Source: Collinsella sp.
GTDB lineage: Bacteria; Actinomycetota; Coriobacteriia; Coriobacteriales; Coriobacteriaceae
Direction of reading: 5' to 3'
Length of the DNA stretch: 8,314 nt
Assembly (NCBI GenBank): GCA_022728415.1
Contig: JAIJJM010000073.1
Coordinates: forward strand, 1-8,314
Shown here: piece by piece, positions 1-6,313 of the stretch
Numbering within the stretch: position 1 is the first letter of the stretch
How the letters are laid out: the number at the start of each line of letters is the position of its first letter
Translations under genes and position numbers: made by a program
Notes under the pieces: model-generated
What the model was told of the DNA's origin: nothing
What the model saw: the letters and a program-made list of their open reading frames with translations, nothing else
Database searches by the model: none

Positions 1-201
1 TGCATCCGATTCGACACGCCGTCCGCACCGATGCCGGCGTTAAGGGGCGCCCGTTTGCAACGGGTGAAATGCATGAGGAAGCGCATCGGTGGAATGTTCG
101 CGACGAATGGCGCACCACGGAAAAACCGCGGTGGGAGGTCATGGCGGCTCGCTACTATTTTCGCTATCTCGCATGTTACGAAAGTCTTCAAGGAGTAAGC
201 C
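1..201 (+). other. Left-edge region upstream of the ROK kinase; possible 3' end of an upstream gene, undecided
   Basis: Two rightward frames are open from the window edge. One runs to TAA at 196-198, three bases before the kinase ATG. The other runs to TGA at 219-221 and would overlap the kinase start. I could not choose between them. The first has slightly better G/C at third positions but an arginine-rich composition with several rare AGG codons. The second gives a more protein-like product ending with aromatic residues, and has an internal ATG at 141 behind GGGAGG. I recognise no family in either. The stretch may be only a leader region. An imperfect hairpin (113-133) lies here. I saw no convincing -35/-10 pair for the kinase gene. 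Confidence 0.25.
113..133. repeat. Imperfect short hairpin upstream of the ROK kinase
   Basis: CACCACGG at 113-120 and CCGCGGTG at 126-133 pair at 7 of 8 positions around an AAAAA loop. No T-run follows on either strand, so it is not a canonical intrinsic terminator. It could be a weak stop for an upstream gene or a leader structure of the kinase mRNA. Confidence 0.35.
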
Positions 202-1152
202 ATGACCACGCTCGCCATTGATATCGGAGGAACCAAGATCGCCGCCGCCGTCTGCGATGAAAATGACAGCATCATCCAGCGCTGGCGCGTCCCCACGCCG
301 ATGGACGCCGACGCCATCAACCAGCACATCGCCGAGGTGTACCGCGAGGCTGTGGCCGCCGGGCACACCGATATCGAGGCCGTCGGCATCTCCGCCGCCG
401 GCAATGTGAGCGCGGATCGCAAGACGCTCACCTTCTCCGCCAACATTCCGGCATGGATCAACTACGATCTGTCCGAGCACGTCGGCGCGCTGATCGACCA
501 TGCCGTGCCGGTCATCGTCGAAAACGACGCCAACTGCGCCGGATGGGGCGAATTCGTGCACGGCGCCGGCCAGGGTAGCTCCAACATGGTCGCGCTGACC
601 GTGGGCACCGGCCTCGGCGGTGCCATCGTGATCAACGGCCAGCTCTACCGCGGCTCCTTCGGCATGGCCGCCGAGCTCGGCCACCTGCCGATGGTCCCGG
701 ACGGCGACCACTGCGGCTGCGGCCTGCGCGGCTGCGCCGAACGTTACACTTCGGGAACCTCGCTGGAGAACTTCGCCAAGTCCGCCGTGCGCCGTCGTCC
801 TCAGGACGCCAAGCGTCTTCTGGAACTGTGCGGCGGCGACATCACCAAACTGGAGGGACCGATGGTGTCCCAAGCCGCTCAGGAAGGTGACGTACTTGGC
901 CTGTATGCGTTCGGCAAGATCGGCGAATGGCTGGGCCGCACCATGGCCGCCGTTTCCGCCGTGCTTGACCCGGACCTGTTCGTGATCGGCGGCGGCGTGG
1001 TGGCCGTGGGCGACATCCTGCTGGAGCCGGCCCGCTACAACTACCAGCGTTTCCTGGAAGGCAGCGCCTACCGCGGCCATGCCAAGATCGTCGCGGCCAC
1101 TGCGGGCCAGGATGCCGGTCTGATCGGCGCGGCCAACCTGGCTCTGCGCTGA
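202..1152 (+). CDS. ROK-family sugar kinase (glucokinase-like)
   Basis: A 316-residue cytoplasmic protein of normal length for ROK kinases without a DNA-binding domain. It has the N-terminal phosphate-binding motif DIGGTK (7-12), the ENDAN segment with the likely catalytic Asp109, and the second nucleotide-binding loop GTGLGG (135-140). It also has ELGH (158-161) and the zinc-binding pattern CGCGLRGC (Cys171, Cys173, Cys178) followed by Glu180, with His161 as the probable fourth zinc ligand. The intact DIGGTK motif and the lack of a helix-turn-helix favour a kinase over a repressor. ROK kinases phosphorylate glucose, fructose, N-acetylglucosamine or N-acetylmannosamine; the substrate cannot be read here, though glucose is the default guess. 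The start is supported by AAGGAG at 190-195, six bases before the ATG. It converges on the ATPase gene at 1177 and is not part of the rightward importer operon. Confidence 0.9.
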   Translation: MTTLAIDIGGTKIAAAVCDENDSIIQRWRVPTPMDADAINQHIAEVYREAVAAGHTDIEAVGISAAGNVSADRKTLTFSANIPAWINYDLSEHVGALIDHAVPVIVENDANCAGWGEFVHGAGQGSSNMVALTVGTGLGGAIVINGQLYRGSFGMAAELGHLPMVPDGDHCGCGLRGCAERYTSGTSLENFAKSAVRRRPQDAKRLLELCGGDITKLEGPMVSQAAQEGDVLGLYAFGKIGEWLGRTMAAVSAVLDPDLFVIGGGVVAVGDILLEPARYNYQRFLEGSAYRGHAKIVAATAGQDAGLIGAANLALR

Positions 1153-1176
1153 CGATGTCGCTCCGGCAACGGGACG

Positions 1177-2043
1177 TTAGTCTAATGGTGAGTCATGGCC
1201 GGTGCCATGGCTCACTGCCGCGCTGATAGTGCGGTCGATGAGTTTCCGCTGCCTGACCATGGAATCGAATTCCGGGTTCTCAGCGATTTCCTCGTACTCG
1301 TGTTCGGTGGTCACGCCGGCGATTTCGGCGATAATCTCCTCATAGGACGTTTCGACGGTTCGATGCACGCCGGTGACGTGCCCCTGACGTATCACGACAA
1401 TGCGGTCGGATACCGCGAACACATCCGGCAGATCGTGGCAGACCATCACCACGGACCGGCCTTCGGAGCGCAGTCTCTTGATATATGCGAGCACTTCCGC
1501 CGACTGCATCACCGACAGTGCGGCGGTCGGTTCGTCCAGCAGAATAAGCTGCGGGTCATTGAGCAGCGTGCGTGCTATGGCCACGGTCTGGCGCTGGCCG
1601 ACGGATAAGGATGCGATAGGGGAGCCGACCCGAATCGCCGAGCTCAGGGTCTTCAGCACGGAACGGGCACGCGAGTTCATCGAATCGTCATCGCGTATGC
1701 CAATCTGATTGATCTCCTTGCCGAGGAACAGGTTCGAGGCCACGTCCAGGTTGTCGCAGAACTCCTGCCCCTGGAACACCGATGCGATGCCCATGCGGTC
1801 CGCCTCCCTGATCGAGGGAATGGTCACCTGTTCGCCGTTGAGATAGATATGGCCGAATCCCGGCTGCAGAAATCCCGCGATGACCTTGATCAGAGTGGAC
1901 TTTCCTGCGCCGTTATCGCCCACGATGGCGACGACCTCCTGGCGTTGGATGGACAGATTCACCGATTTCAACGCCTCGACGAAGCCGAACTTCACACAGA
2001 TGTCCTCCAGCCGCAGCAGAGGAGGTGTGCTCGAATTCCTCAT
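1177..2043 (-). CDS. Single-domain CUT2-type sugar ABC transporter ATP-binding protein (FrcA-like), without an adjacent permease
   Basis: With the start at 2043 the protein has 288 residues and one nucleotide-binding domain. Visible motifs are Walker A GDNGAGKST (42-50), Q-loop near Gln91, signature SLSVGQRQ (145-152), Walker B LILLDEPTAAL (166-176) and H-loop His203. The signature reads LSVGQ instead of LSGGQ. The best family match by motif is the one-domain ATPase of FrcABC-like sugar importers, usually near 260 residues. The extra length is a C-terminal tail (about 245-288) that begins acidic. An in-frame ATG at 2097 would overlap the end of the repressor gene but has no ribosome-binding site; ATG 2043 follows AAGGA by seven bases and is preferred. 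It lies 37 bp behind the repressor gene on the same strand, so the two are probably co-transcribed. No permease or binding protein accompanies it, so its partner is unknown. Confidence 0.85.
   Translation of the reverse strand: MRNSSTPPLLRLEDICVKFGFVEALKSVNLSIQRQEVVAIVGDNGAGKSTLIKVIAGFLQPGFGHIYLNGEQVTIPSIREADRMGIASVFQGQEFCDNLDVASNLFLGKEINQIGIRDDDSMNSRARSVLKTLSSAIRVGSPIASLSVGQRQTVAIARTLLNDPQLILLDEPTAALSVMQSAEVLAYIKRLRSEGRSVVMVCHDLPDVFAVSDRIVVIRQGHVTGVHRTVETSYEEIIAEIAGVTTEHEYEEIAENPEFDSMVRQRKLIDRTISAAVSHGTGHDSPLD
1188..1215. terminator. Strong stem-loop between convergent genes, possible two-way transcription stop
   Basis: GTGAGTCATGGC (1188-1199) and GCCATGGCTCAC (1204-1215) pair over 12 positions with one mismatch, which is a G-U wobble in the rightward RNA, around a CGGT loop. 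It lies 35 bp after the kinase stop codon and inside the last codons of the leftward ATPase gene. Neither side carries a T-run, so intrinsic termination is uncertain. It may instead protect 3' ends or help separate convergent transcripts. Confidence 0.45.
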
Positions 2044-2080
2044 GGTGTGTTCCTTCTTCTCACTCTTCTCCTGGTACCGG

Positions 2081-3250
2081 TCACTGGCTGACGTCATTGC
2101 GAACCGAGAACTCGATGGCGCATAATGCGCCGCCTAGCGCGCAGTTGTCGTTCGGGTGGGATGACACAAGTACATCGATGGGTGCCACGGCATCAGGGAA
2201 CAGCATGCGCTGCAACGCTTCATTGAACGGTTGGATGAATACGTCGCCGGTCATGGCCAGCTTGCCGCCGAGCACAATGACCTCCGGATCCACGCTGATG
2301 CACAGATCAGCCGCCACCTGACCGATACGCACGGCCGTGTCGGCGATGATGCGACGGCAACCGGGGTCGCCTTCGTTGGCAAAGGACACCAGATCATCCA
2401 GCGTCATATTGCCGTGTGTGACGCTGAGCAACTGCACCAGCCTGTTTTCCGCCACGACGGTGTCAAGGCAGCCGCGGTTACCGCACGAACAGATGGCACC
2501 CAGCGGGTCGACCTGGATATGGCCGATTTCACCGGCCAGGCCGGTCACGCCATGCATGATTTCGCCGTTGATGACGATGCCTGCGCCAACCCCGTCGTTG
2601 GCTGAGATATATACGAAATTGCGTTTGCCTGCCGCCACGCCCATACGGGATTCGCCGTATGCCGCGAAATTCGCGTCATTATCGACGTATACGGGAACGT
2701 TGAACGCCGTGCGCAACGGGGCCGTGATATCGACGCCGTCCCATCCGGGCAGAATGCCGGGAATCGCTATGGTGTGGTCGCTGGTGGCCACCGGTGCGGC
2801 CACGGCCACGCCGATGCCGACCAGCTCGCTGGCTTCGGCGTCGATGCTGCTCAGGGTCTCATTGATGAGCAGCATGGCGCGTTCCAGCGTTGTGTCCGCC
2901 TTGTGGCCCAACGGCAGGGGGAGCGTGTGCTCAGCGATGATTGACTTCGAGAAGTCAACGATAGAAAGCGTAAGATGACGTCGCGCGATCCAAAGCCCGA
3001 CGCCGAGGCCCTGATGCCGTGCAAGGGTCACCAGAGTGGCTCTGCGACCGTTGCGAACGGTGTTTTTGGTCTCCAGCTGGTCTTCGTCGACAAGCTGATG
3101 GACGAGCGTGGACACGGTCGCAGTGGACAGTCCTGTCACCTCTGCCAGTTCGACCTGTGTCATGGCGCCGAACTTGTGGATGCTGGCCAGCAAGTTGGCG
3201 CGGTTTGCCTCGCGAAGCGAGATCTGCGAACCGAAAAGCCTTGTTGCCAT
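2081..3250 (-). CDS. ROK-family (NagC/XylR-type) transcriptional repressor
   Basis: A 389-residue protein, the usual size for ROK repressors. An N-terminal winged helix-turn-helix (about 16-72) contains TQVELAEVTGLSTATVSTLV, a typical DNA-reading unit. The ROK sugar-binding domain follows, with VDNDAN (189-194), EIGH (241-244) and zinc-binding CSCGNRGC (Cys254, Cys256, Cys261, with His244). The N-terminal DxGGT phosphate-binding motif of ROK kinases is absent; the matching region reads IARRHLTLSIVD. That supports a sensor rather than an enzyme. It is divergent from the importer operon and is the obvious candidate to bind the inverted repeat at 3389-3411 and repress importer expression until its sugar arrives. 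An in-frame stop lies two codons upstream of ATG 3250, so the start cannot move up. No Shine-Dalgarno precedes it, which suggests leaderless translation. The ABC ATPase gene follows after 37 bp. Confidence 0.92.
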   Translation of the reverse strand: MATRLFGSQISLREANRANLLASIHKFGAMTQVELAEVTGLSTATVSTLVHQLVDEDQLETKNTVRNGRRATLVTLARHQGLGVGLWIARRHLTLSIVDFSKSIIAEHTLPLPLGHKADTTLERAMLLINETLSSIDAEASELVGIGVAVAAPVATSDHTIAIPGILPGWDGVDITAPLRTAFNVPVYVDNDANFAAYGESRMGVAAGKRNFVYISANDGVGAGIVINGEIMHGVTGLAGEIGHIQVDPLGAICSCGNRGCLDTVVAENRLVQLLSVTHGNMTLDDLVSFANEGDPGCRRIIADTAVRIGQVAADLCISVDPEVIVLGGKLAMTGDVFIQPFNEALQRMLFPDAVAPIDVLVSSHPNDNCALGGALCAIEFSVRNDVSQ

Positions 3251-3303
3251 AAGAGTTCAGTGTAGTCGTTACCGGCATGAGGCACAGCGAGGCGCAGAGC
3301 GTG

Positions 3304-3341
3304 GATTTTTCGGCGTGTCGCCTTGTGATGCGCGAAAAATC
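3304..3341. repeat. Wide inverted repeat in the control region, candidate regulator site
   Basis: GATTTTTCG (3304-3312) and CGAAAAATC (3333-3341) are perfect 9-bp inverted arms 20 bp apart. Two smaller dyads are nested: GGCG-TGT-CGCC (3312-3322) and GCGA-AAAA-TCGC (3332-3343). The element lies upstream of the predicted importer start site and just upstream of the repressor gene. It could be an operator for a second regulator or, if the repressor mRNA starts further upstream, a leader structure. Confidence 0.45.
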
Positions 3342-3388
3342 GCCATTGCGTTCATTGGTTGAACATAAACGACGGGAAATTCGCTTTC

Positions 3389-3411
3389 TTGAGTTTGACA
3401 ACTTAACTCAA
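3389..3411. promoter_or_regulatory. Candidate operator for the ROK repressor
   Basis: TTGAGTT (3389-3395) and AACTCAA (3405-3411) form a perfect 7-bp inverted repeat with a 9-bp spacer. Arms of this type with an A/T-rich spacer resemble known XylR-type ROK operators, which also have TTAGTT-like arms. The site covers the -35 box and much of the spacer of the importer promoter, a position where bound protein would exclude RNA polymerase. Assignment to the neighbouring repressor is an inference from position and family. Confidence 0.65.
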
Positions 3412-3422
3412 TACGGTATTCT
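3395..3422 (+). promoter_or_regulatory. chvE: Promoter of the importer operon
   Basis: A perfect -35 TTGACA (3395-3400), a 16-bp spacer and a -10 TATTCT (3417-3422, 4 of 6 to consensus). Transcription is expected to start near 3429-3430, giving a leader of about 72 bases before the ATG at 3502. The candidate operator overlaps the -35 box. Confidence 0.7.
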
Positions 3423-3429
3423 ATGAGAT

Positions 3430-3453
3430 GAACCTGAGGTTATTCTCAGGTTC
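3430..3453 (+). promoter_or_regulatory. Perfect stem-loop at the predicted 5' end of the importer mRNA
   Basis: GAACCTGAG (3430-3438) and CTCAGGTTC (3445-3453) make a perfect 9-bp stem with a 6-base loop, GTTATT. Its first base coincides with the start site predicted from the promoter. No T-run follows. Stem-loops at the very 5' end are known in other bacteria to protect long-lived mRNAs, so a stabilising role is the simplest reading; a protein-binding or attenuation role is possible. Confidence 0.55.
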
Positions 3454-3501
3454 GGGCGACCAAGGAGGGTTCGCCATCCCCTCGAAGATGAAGGAGAACA
3501 A

Positions 3502-4659
3502 ATGAAGTTCACTAAGAAGATCGTCGCCGTGGTGGCAGGCGTTGCCATGTGCGCGGGCCTCGCGGCCTGCGGTGGCAGCCGTAGCGGCCAGGCAACTGGC
3601 GGTGATGCCAAGATCGAAAAGGGCGCCACTATCGGCATTTCGATGCCGACCAAGTCCGAAGAGCGTTGGAACAAGGACGGCAACAACCTGAAGGCCAAGC
3701 TGGAGAAGGCCGGATACAAGGTCATCCTGTCCTTCGCCGACGATAAGCCGGCCCAGCAGAACGCTGACATCGAGAACATGGTCAACAACGACGCCAAGAT
3801 CGTCGTGGTCGCTTCCAAGGACGGCACCGCAGTGGGCCCCGCCGTTGAGAAGGCCCGCGATGCAGGCGCCAAGGTCATCGCCTACGATCGACTGATCATG
3901 AACACCGACGCCGTCGACTACTACGCCACCTTCCAGCTGGAGCAGGTCGGCGTGCTCGAGGCCACGTGGCTCATTGACCAGCTCAAGCTTAAGGATGGCG
4001 CCACCGGCCCGTTCAATATCGAGCTGTTCACCGGTTCCCCGGATGACAACAACGCCAAGTACTTCTTCAAGGGCGCTTGGGATCTGCTGCAGCCGTACTT
4101 CGAGAAGGGCGTGCTCGTCTCCCCGTCCCAGCATGGTCAGGGTGGCGTGACCAAGGACTTCACCGTTGAGGATTGGCAGAAGATCTCCGTGATGAGCTGG
4201 AAGACCGAGCAGGCGCAGAAGGACATGGAATCCATCCTTGACTCCACCTACGCCCACGGCGAGAAGCTCGACGCGGTCCTCACTCCGTACGACGGCATCG
4301 CCCAGGGTGTGATCAACGCCATCGAATCCAAGCGTCCCGACATGAAGCCGGGCACCGACTCCTGGCCGTACATCACCGGTCAGGACGCCATGGAGATCGC
4401 AGTTGCCAACATCGCCAAGGATAAGCAGGGCGAGACCGTGTTCAAGGACGTGAACAAGCTGGCTGACGCCGTGTACGACATGGTCGTCGAGATCGCCGAG
4501 GGCAAGGAAGTCTCCGGCCTGAACGGCAAGTTCAACAACAACAACATCGACGTCCCGTCCAAGCTGCTTGACCCCCAGAACATCACCAAGGACAACCTCC
4601 AGGATCTGGTCACGGCCAACTACATCACCCAGGATCGCTTCGACGAGCTGACTAAGTAG
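3502..4659 (+). CDS. chvE: Multiple-monosaccharide ABC transporter substrate-binding lipoprotein (ChvE-like)
   Basis: A 385-residue sugar-binding protein of the CUT2 family (periplasmic-binding-protein type 1 fold). The N-terminus has a lysine-rich start, a hydrophobic core (about 7-20) and the lipobox LAAC with Cys23, followed by a Gly/Ser linker. It is therefore exported and lipid-anchored on the outer face of the membrane. Family signs include the start of the folded domain at IGISMPTKSEERWNKDG, the hinge-region segment AYDRLI, the late motif ITGQDAMEIA, and a C-terminus ending VPSKLLDP plus a short helical tail, as in ChvE and XylF. Substrates in the family are xylose, arabinose, glucose or galactose; which one applies here cannot be read directly. 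The start is clear: AAGGAG at 3491-3496, five bases before the ATG. It is the first gene of the importer operon and probably its most abundant product. Confidence 0.93.
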   Translation: MKFTKKIVAVVAGVAMCAGLAACGGSRSGQATGGDAKIEKGATIGISMPTKSEERWNKDGNNLKAKLEKAGYKVILSFADDKPAQQNADIENMVNNDAKIVVVASKDGTAVGPAVEKARDAGAKVIAYDRLIMNTDAVDYYATFQLEQVGVLEATWLIDQLKLKDGATGPFNIELFTGSPDDNNAKYFFKGAWDLLQPYFEKGVLVSPSQHGQGGVTKDFTVEDWQKISVMSWKTEQAQKDMESILDSTYAHGEKLDAVLTPYDGIAQGVINAIESKRPDMKPGTDSWPYITGQDAMEIAVANIAKDKQGETVFKDVNKLADAVYDMVVEIAEGKEVSGLNGKFNNNNIDVPSKLLDPQNITKDNLQDLVTANYITQDRFDELTK

Positions 4660-4759
4660 TCCTCATCAGGCAATCCGTAAACAAACACAATGACATGCGG
4701 CGCATAGCCGATATGCGCCGCATGTCCATGAACACAGAACTGTGACGAGGAGTGATGAC
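4660..4759 (+). promoter_or_regulatory. Gap with a perfect 15-bp stem-loop between binding-protein and ATPase genes
   Basis: GACATGCGGCGCATA (4692-4706) and TATGCGCCGCATGTC (4712-4726) are perfect 15-bp inverted arms around a GCCGA loop. No T-run follows, so complete termination is not expected. In binding-protein operons such stems often protect the 3' end of the binding-protein message or partly block transcription, so that the binding protein is made in excess over ATPase and permease. I saw no separate promoter in this gap. Confidence 0.7.
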
Positions 4760-6313
4760 ATGTCATCAAATGACACCATCTTGACGATGGAAAACATCAC
4801 GAAGACGTTCGGTCCGGTCAAAGCCCTCACCGATGTGAATCTTTCCGTCGATCGCGGCGAGATCCACGCCATCTGCGGCGAGAACGGTGCAGGCAAATCG
4901 ACCCTGATGAACGTGCTTTCGGGTGTGTACCCATACGGTAGCTATTCCGGCAAAATCACCTTTGATGGCAAGGAATGCAAATACCATACTATTAATGATT
5001 CCGAGGCCGACGGCATCGTAATCATTCATCAGGAACTGGCGTTGAGCCCGTTCCTGTCCATTGCGGAGAACATCTTCATCGGCAACGAGCAGGCCAAGGG
5101 TGGCGTGATCGACTGGGACAAGACCCGCGCCGAGGCGAAGAAGCTGCTCGATCGTGTGGGACTTCCCGAAGACCCGGATACCAGGGTTATGGACATCGGC
5201 GTCGGCAAGCAGCAGCTCGTCGAAATCGCCAAGGCATTGTCCAAGGACGTGAAGCTGCTCATCCTCGATGAGCCGACCGCTGCACTGAACGATGAGGATT
5301 CCGCCCACCTGCTTGACCTGGTTCGTCAGCTACGTGACGAGCAGGGCGTGACCAGCATCATCATCACTCATAAACTCAACGAGGTCGCCGCCATTGCCGA
5401 CAATGTCACCATCATTCGAGACGGTTCGACCGTCGGTGTGATGTACGTGACGCCGGAGACGCCGCTCGACCAGGAAGAACTCATCCGCAAGATGGTGGGT
5501 CGTCCGCTGCACAACCTGTACCCGAACCACCCCTCCAATACCCCGGGCGAGGAATACCTGCGCGTCGAGGATTGGACCGTGCATCATCCGCTCGACGCGG
5601 AGCGCGTGATCGTAGACCATGCGAACATCAACGTGCACGCCGGCGAGATCGTCGGTCTGGCGGGTCTGATGGGTGCGGGTCGTACCGAAATGGCCATGTC
5701 CATCTTCGGCCACTCTTACGGTTCCAACATCTCCGGCAAGGTGTTCGTCAAGGGCAAGGAAGTCAAGATGCCCAACGTGCAGTCCGCGATTGACGCAGGT
5801 CTCGCCTACGCCACCGAGGATCGTAAGGGCAACGGTCTGAACCTGCTGCAGAACATCCGAGAGAACGCATCCCTGGCCTCCCTGACCAAGATCAGCAAGG
5901 GCGGGGTTGTGGACGACAACCTTGAGCGCAAGGAAGTCGAACAGTACCGCAAGGACTTCAACATCAAGTGTCATGACATCGATGTGAATGTCTCCACCCT
6001 CTCCGGTGGTAACCAGCAGAAAGTGCTGCTCGCCAAGTGGGTTATCTCGCAGCCGGACATCCTCATCCTCGATGAGCCGACCCGAGGCATCGACGTCGGC
6101 GCCAAGTATGAGATCTACGAAATCATCGATAAGCTTGCCGATGCAGGCAAGGCCGTCATCGTGATTTCCTCCGAGCTGCCTGAGCTCATCGGTATCTGCG
6201 ACCGCATTTACACGGTGTCCTACGGTGTCGTCACCGACAATGTCGAGAAGAATGGATTTACCCAGGAATACCTGATGAAGGGTATGACCAAGGAAAGGGA
6301 GGTGGCAGCCTGA
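4760..6313 (+). CDS. mmsA: Multiple-monosaccharide ABC transporter ATP-binding protein, two ABC domains (MmsA/GguA-like)
   Basis: A 517-residue cytoplasmic ATPase with two tandem nucleotide-binding domains, the normal plan of RbsA/XylG/GguA proteins. Domain 1 has Walker A GENGAGKST (40-48), Q-loop Gln91, the variant signature DIGVGKQQ (145-152), Walker B LLILDEPTAAL (166-176) and His204. Domain 2 has a degenerate Walker A (GLMGAGRTE, 302-310, Arg in place of Lys), the regular signature LSGGNQQ (414-420), Walker B ILILDEPTRG (434-443) and serine where the switch histidine would be. These changes in domain 2 are normal for CUT2 ATPases and imply one fully active ATP site. The phrase GVGKQQLVEIAKAL is typical of GguA. 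A GTG at 4742 is in frame, but ATG 4760 has AGGAG at 4748-4752 seven bases upstream and is preferred. Its stop codon overlaps the permease ATG. Confidence 0.93.
   Translation: MSSNDTILTMENITKTFGPVKALTDVNLSVDRGEIHAICGENGAGKSTLMNVLSGVYPYGSYSGKITFDGKECKYHTINDSEADGIVIIHQELALSPFLSIAENIFIGNEQAKGGVIDWDKTRAEAKKLLDRVGLPEDPDTRVMDIGVGKQQLVEIAKALSKDVKLLILDEPTAALNDEDSAHLLDLVRQLRDEQGVTSIIITHKLNEVAAIADNVTIIRDGSTVGVMYVTPETPLDQEELIRKMVGRPLHNLYPNHPSNTPGEEYLRVEDWTVHHPLDAERVIVDHANINVHAGEIVGLAGLMGAGRTEMAMSIFGHSYGSNISGKVFVKGKEVKMPNVQSAIDAGLAYATEDRKGNGLNLLQNIRENASLASLTKISKGGVVDDNLERKEVEQYRKDFNIKCHDIDVNVSTLSGGNQQKVLLAKWVISQPDILILDEPTRGIDVGAKYEIYEIIDKLADAGKAVIVISSELPELIGICDRIYTVSYGVVTDNVEKNGFTQEYLMKGMTKEREVAA

Larger units (their letters stand above)
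3251..3501. promoter_or_regulatory. Divergent control region between repressor and importer operon
   Basis: About 250 bp with no convincing gene. From left to right it holds a possible -10 (TACACT on the minus strand, 3264-3259) eight bases from the repressor ATG, a wide 9-bp inverted repeat (3304-3341), and a small dyad GTTCA-N5-TGAAC (3350-3364). It continues with the importer promoter and overlapping operator (3389-3422), a 5' stem-loop (3430-3453), and two Shine-Dalgarno-like motifs (3462-3469 and 3491-3496). Confidence 0.8.

Noticed and set aside
139..1080. Minus-strand open frame of 313 codons opposite the ROK kinase
   Set aside because: The composition is Ala/Gly/His/Val-biased without motifs, and the plus strand holds a complete ROK kinase with a good ribosome-binding site.
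2044..2097. Upstream ATG (2097) for the single-domain ATPase
   Set aside because: It has no Shine-Dalgarno and would overlap the repressor's end; the ATG at 2043 has AAGGA at seven bases.
3421..4257. Minus-strand open frame of 278 codons opposite the binding protein
   Set aside because: It runs through the promoter and leader of the importer and is antisense to a lipoprotein with an intact signal peptide and family motifs.
4742..4759. GTG 4742 as start of the mmsA gene
   Set aside because: The sequence between 4742 and 4760 contains the AGGAG ribosome-binding site for ATG 4760, and the added residues do not belong to the domain.
5885..6120. Degenerate second-domain Walker A and missing switch histidine in the mmsA product as signs of decay
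   Set aside because: Both changes are normal for the second domain of RbsA/XylG/GguA-type ATPases, and the frame is intact.
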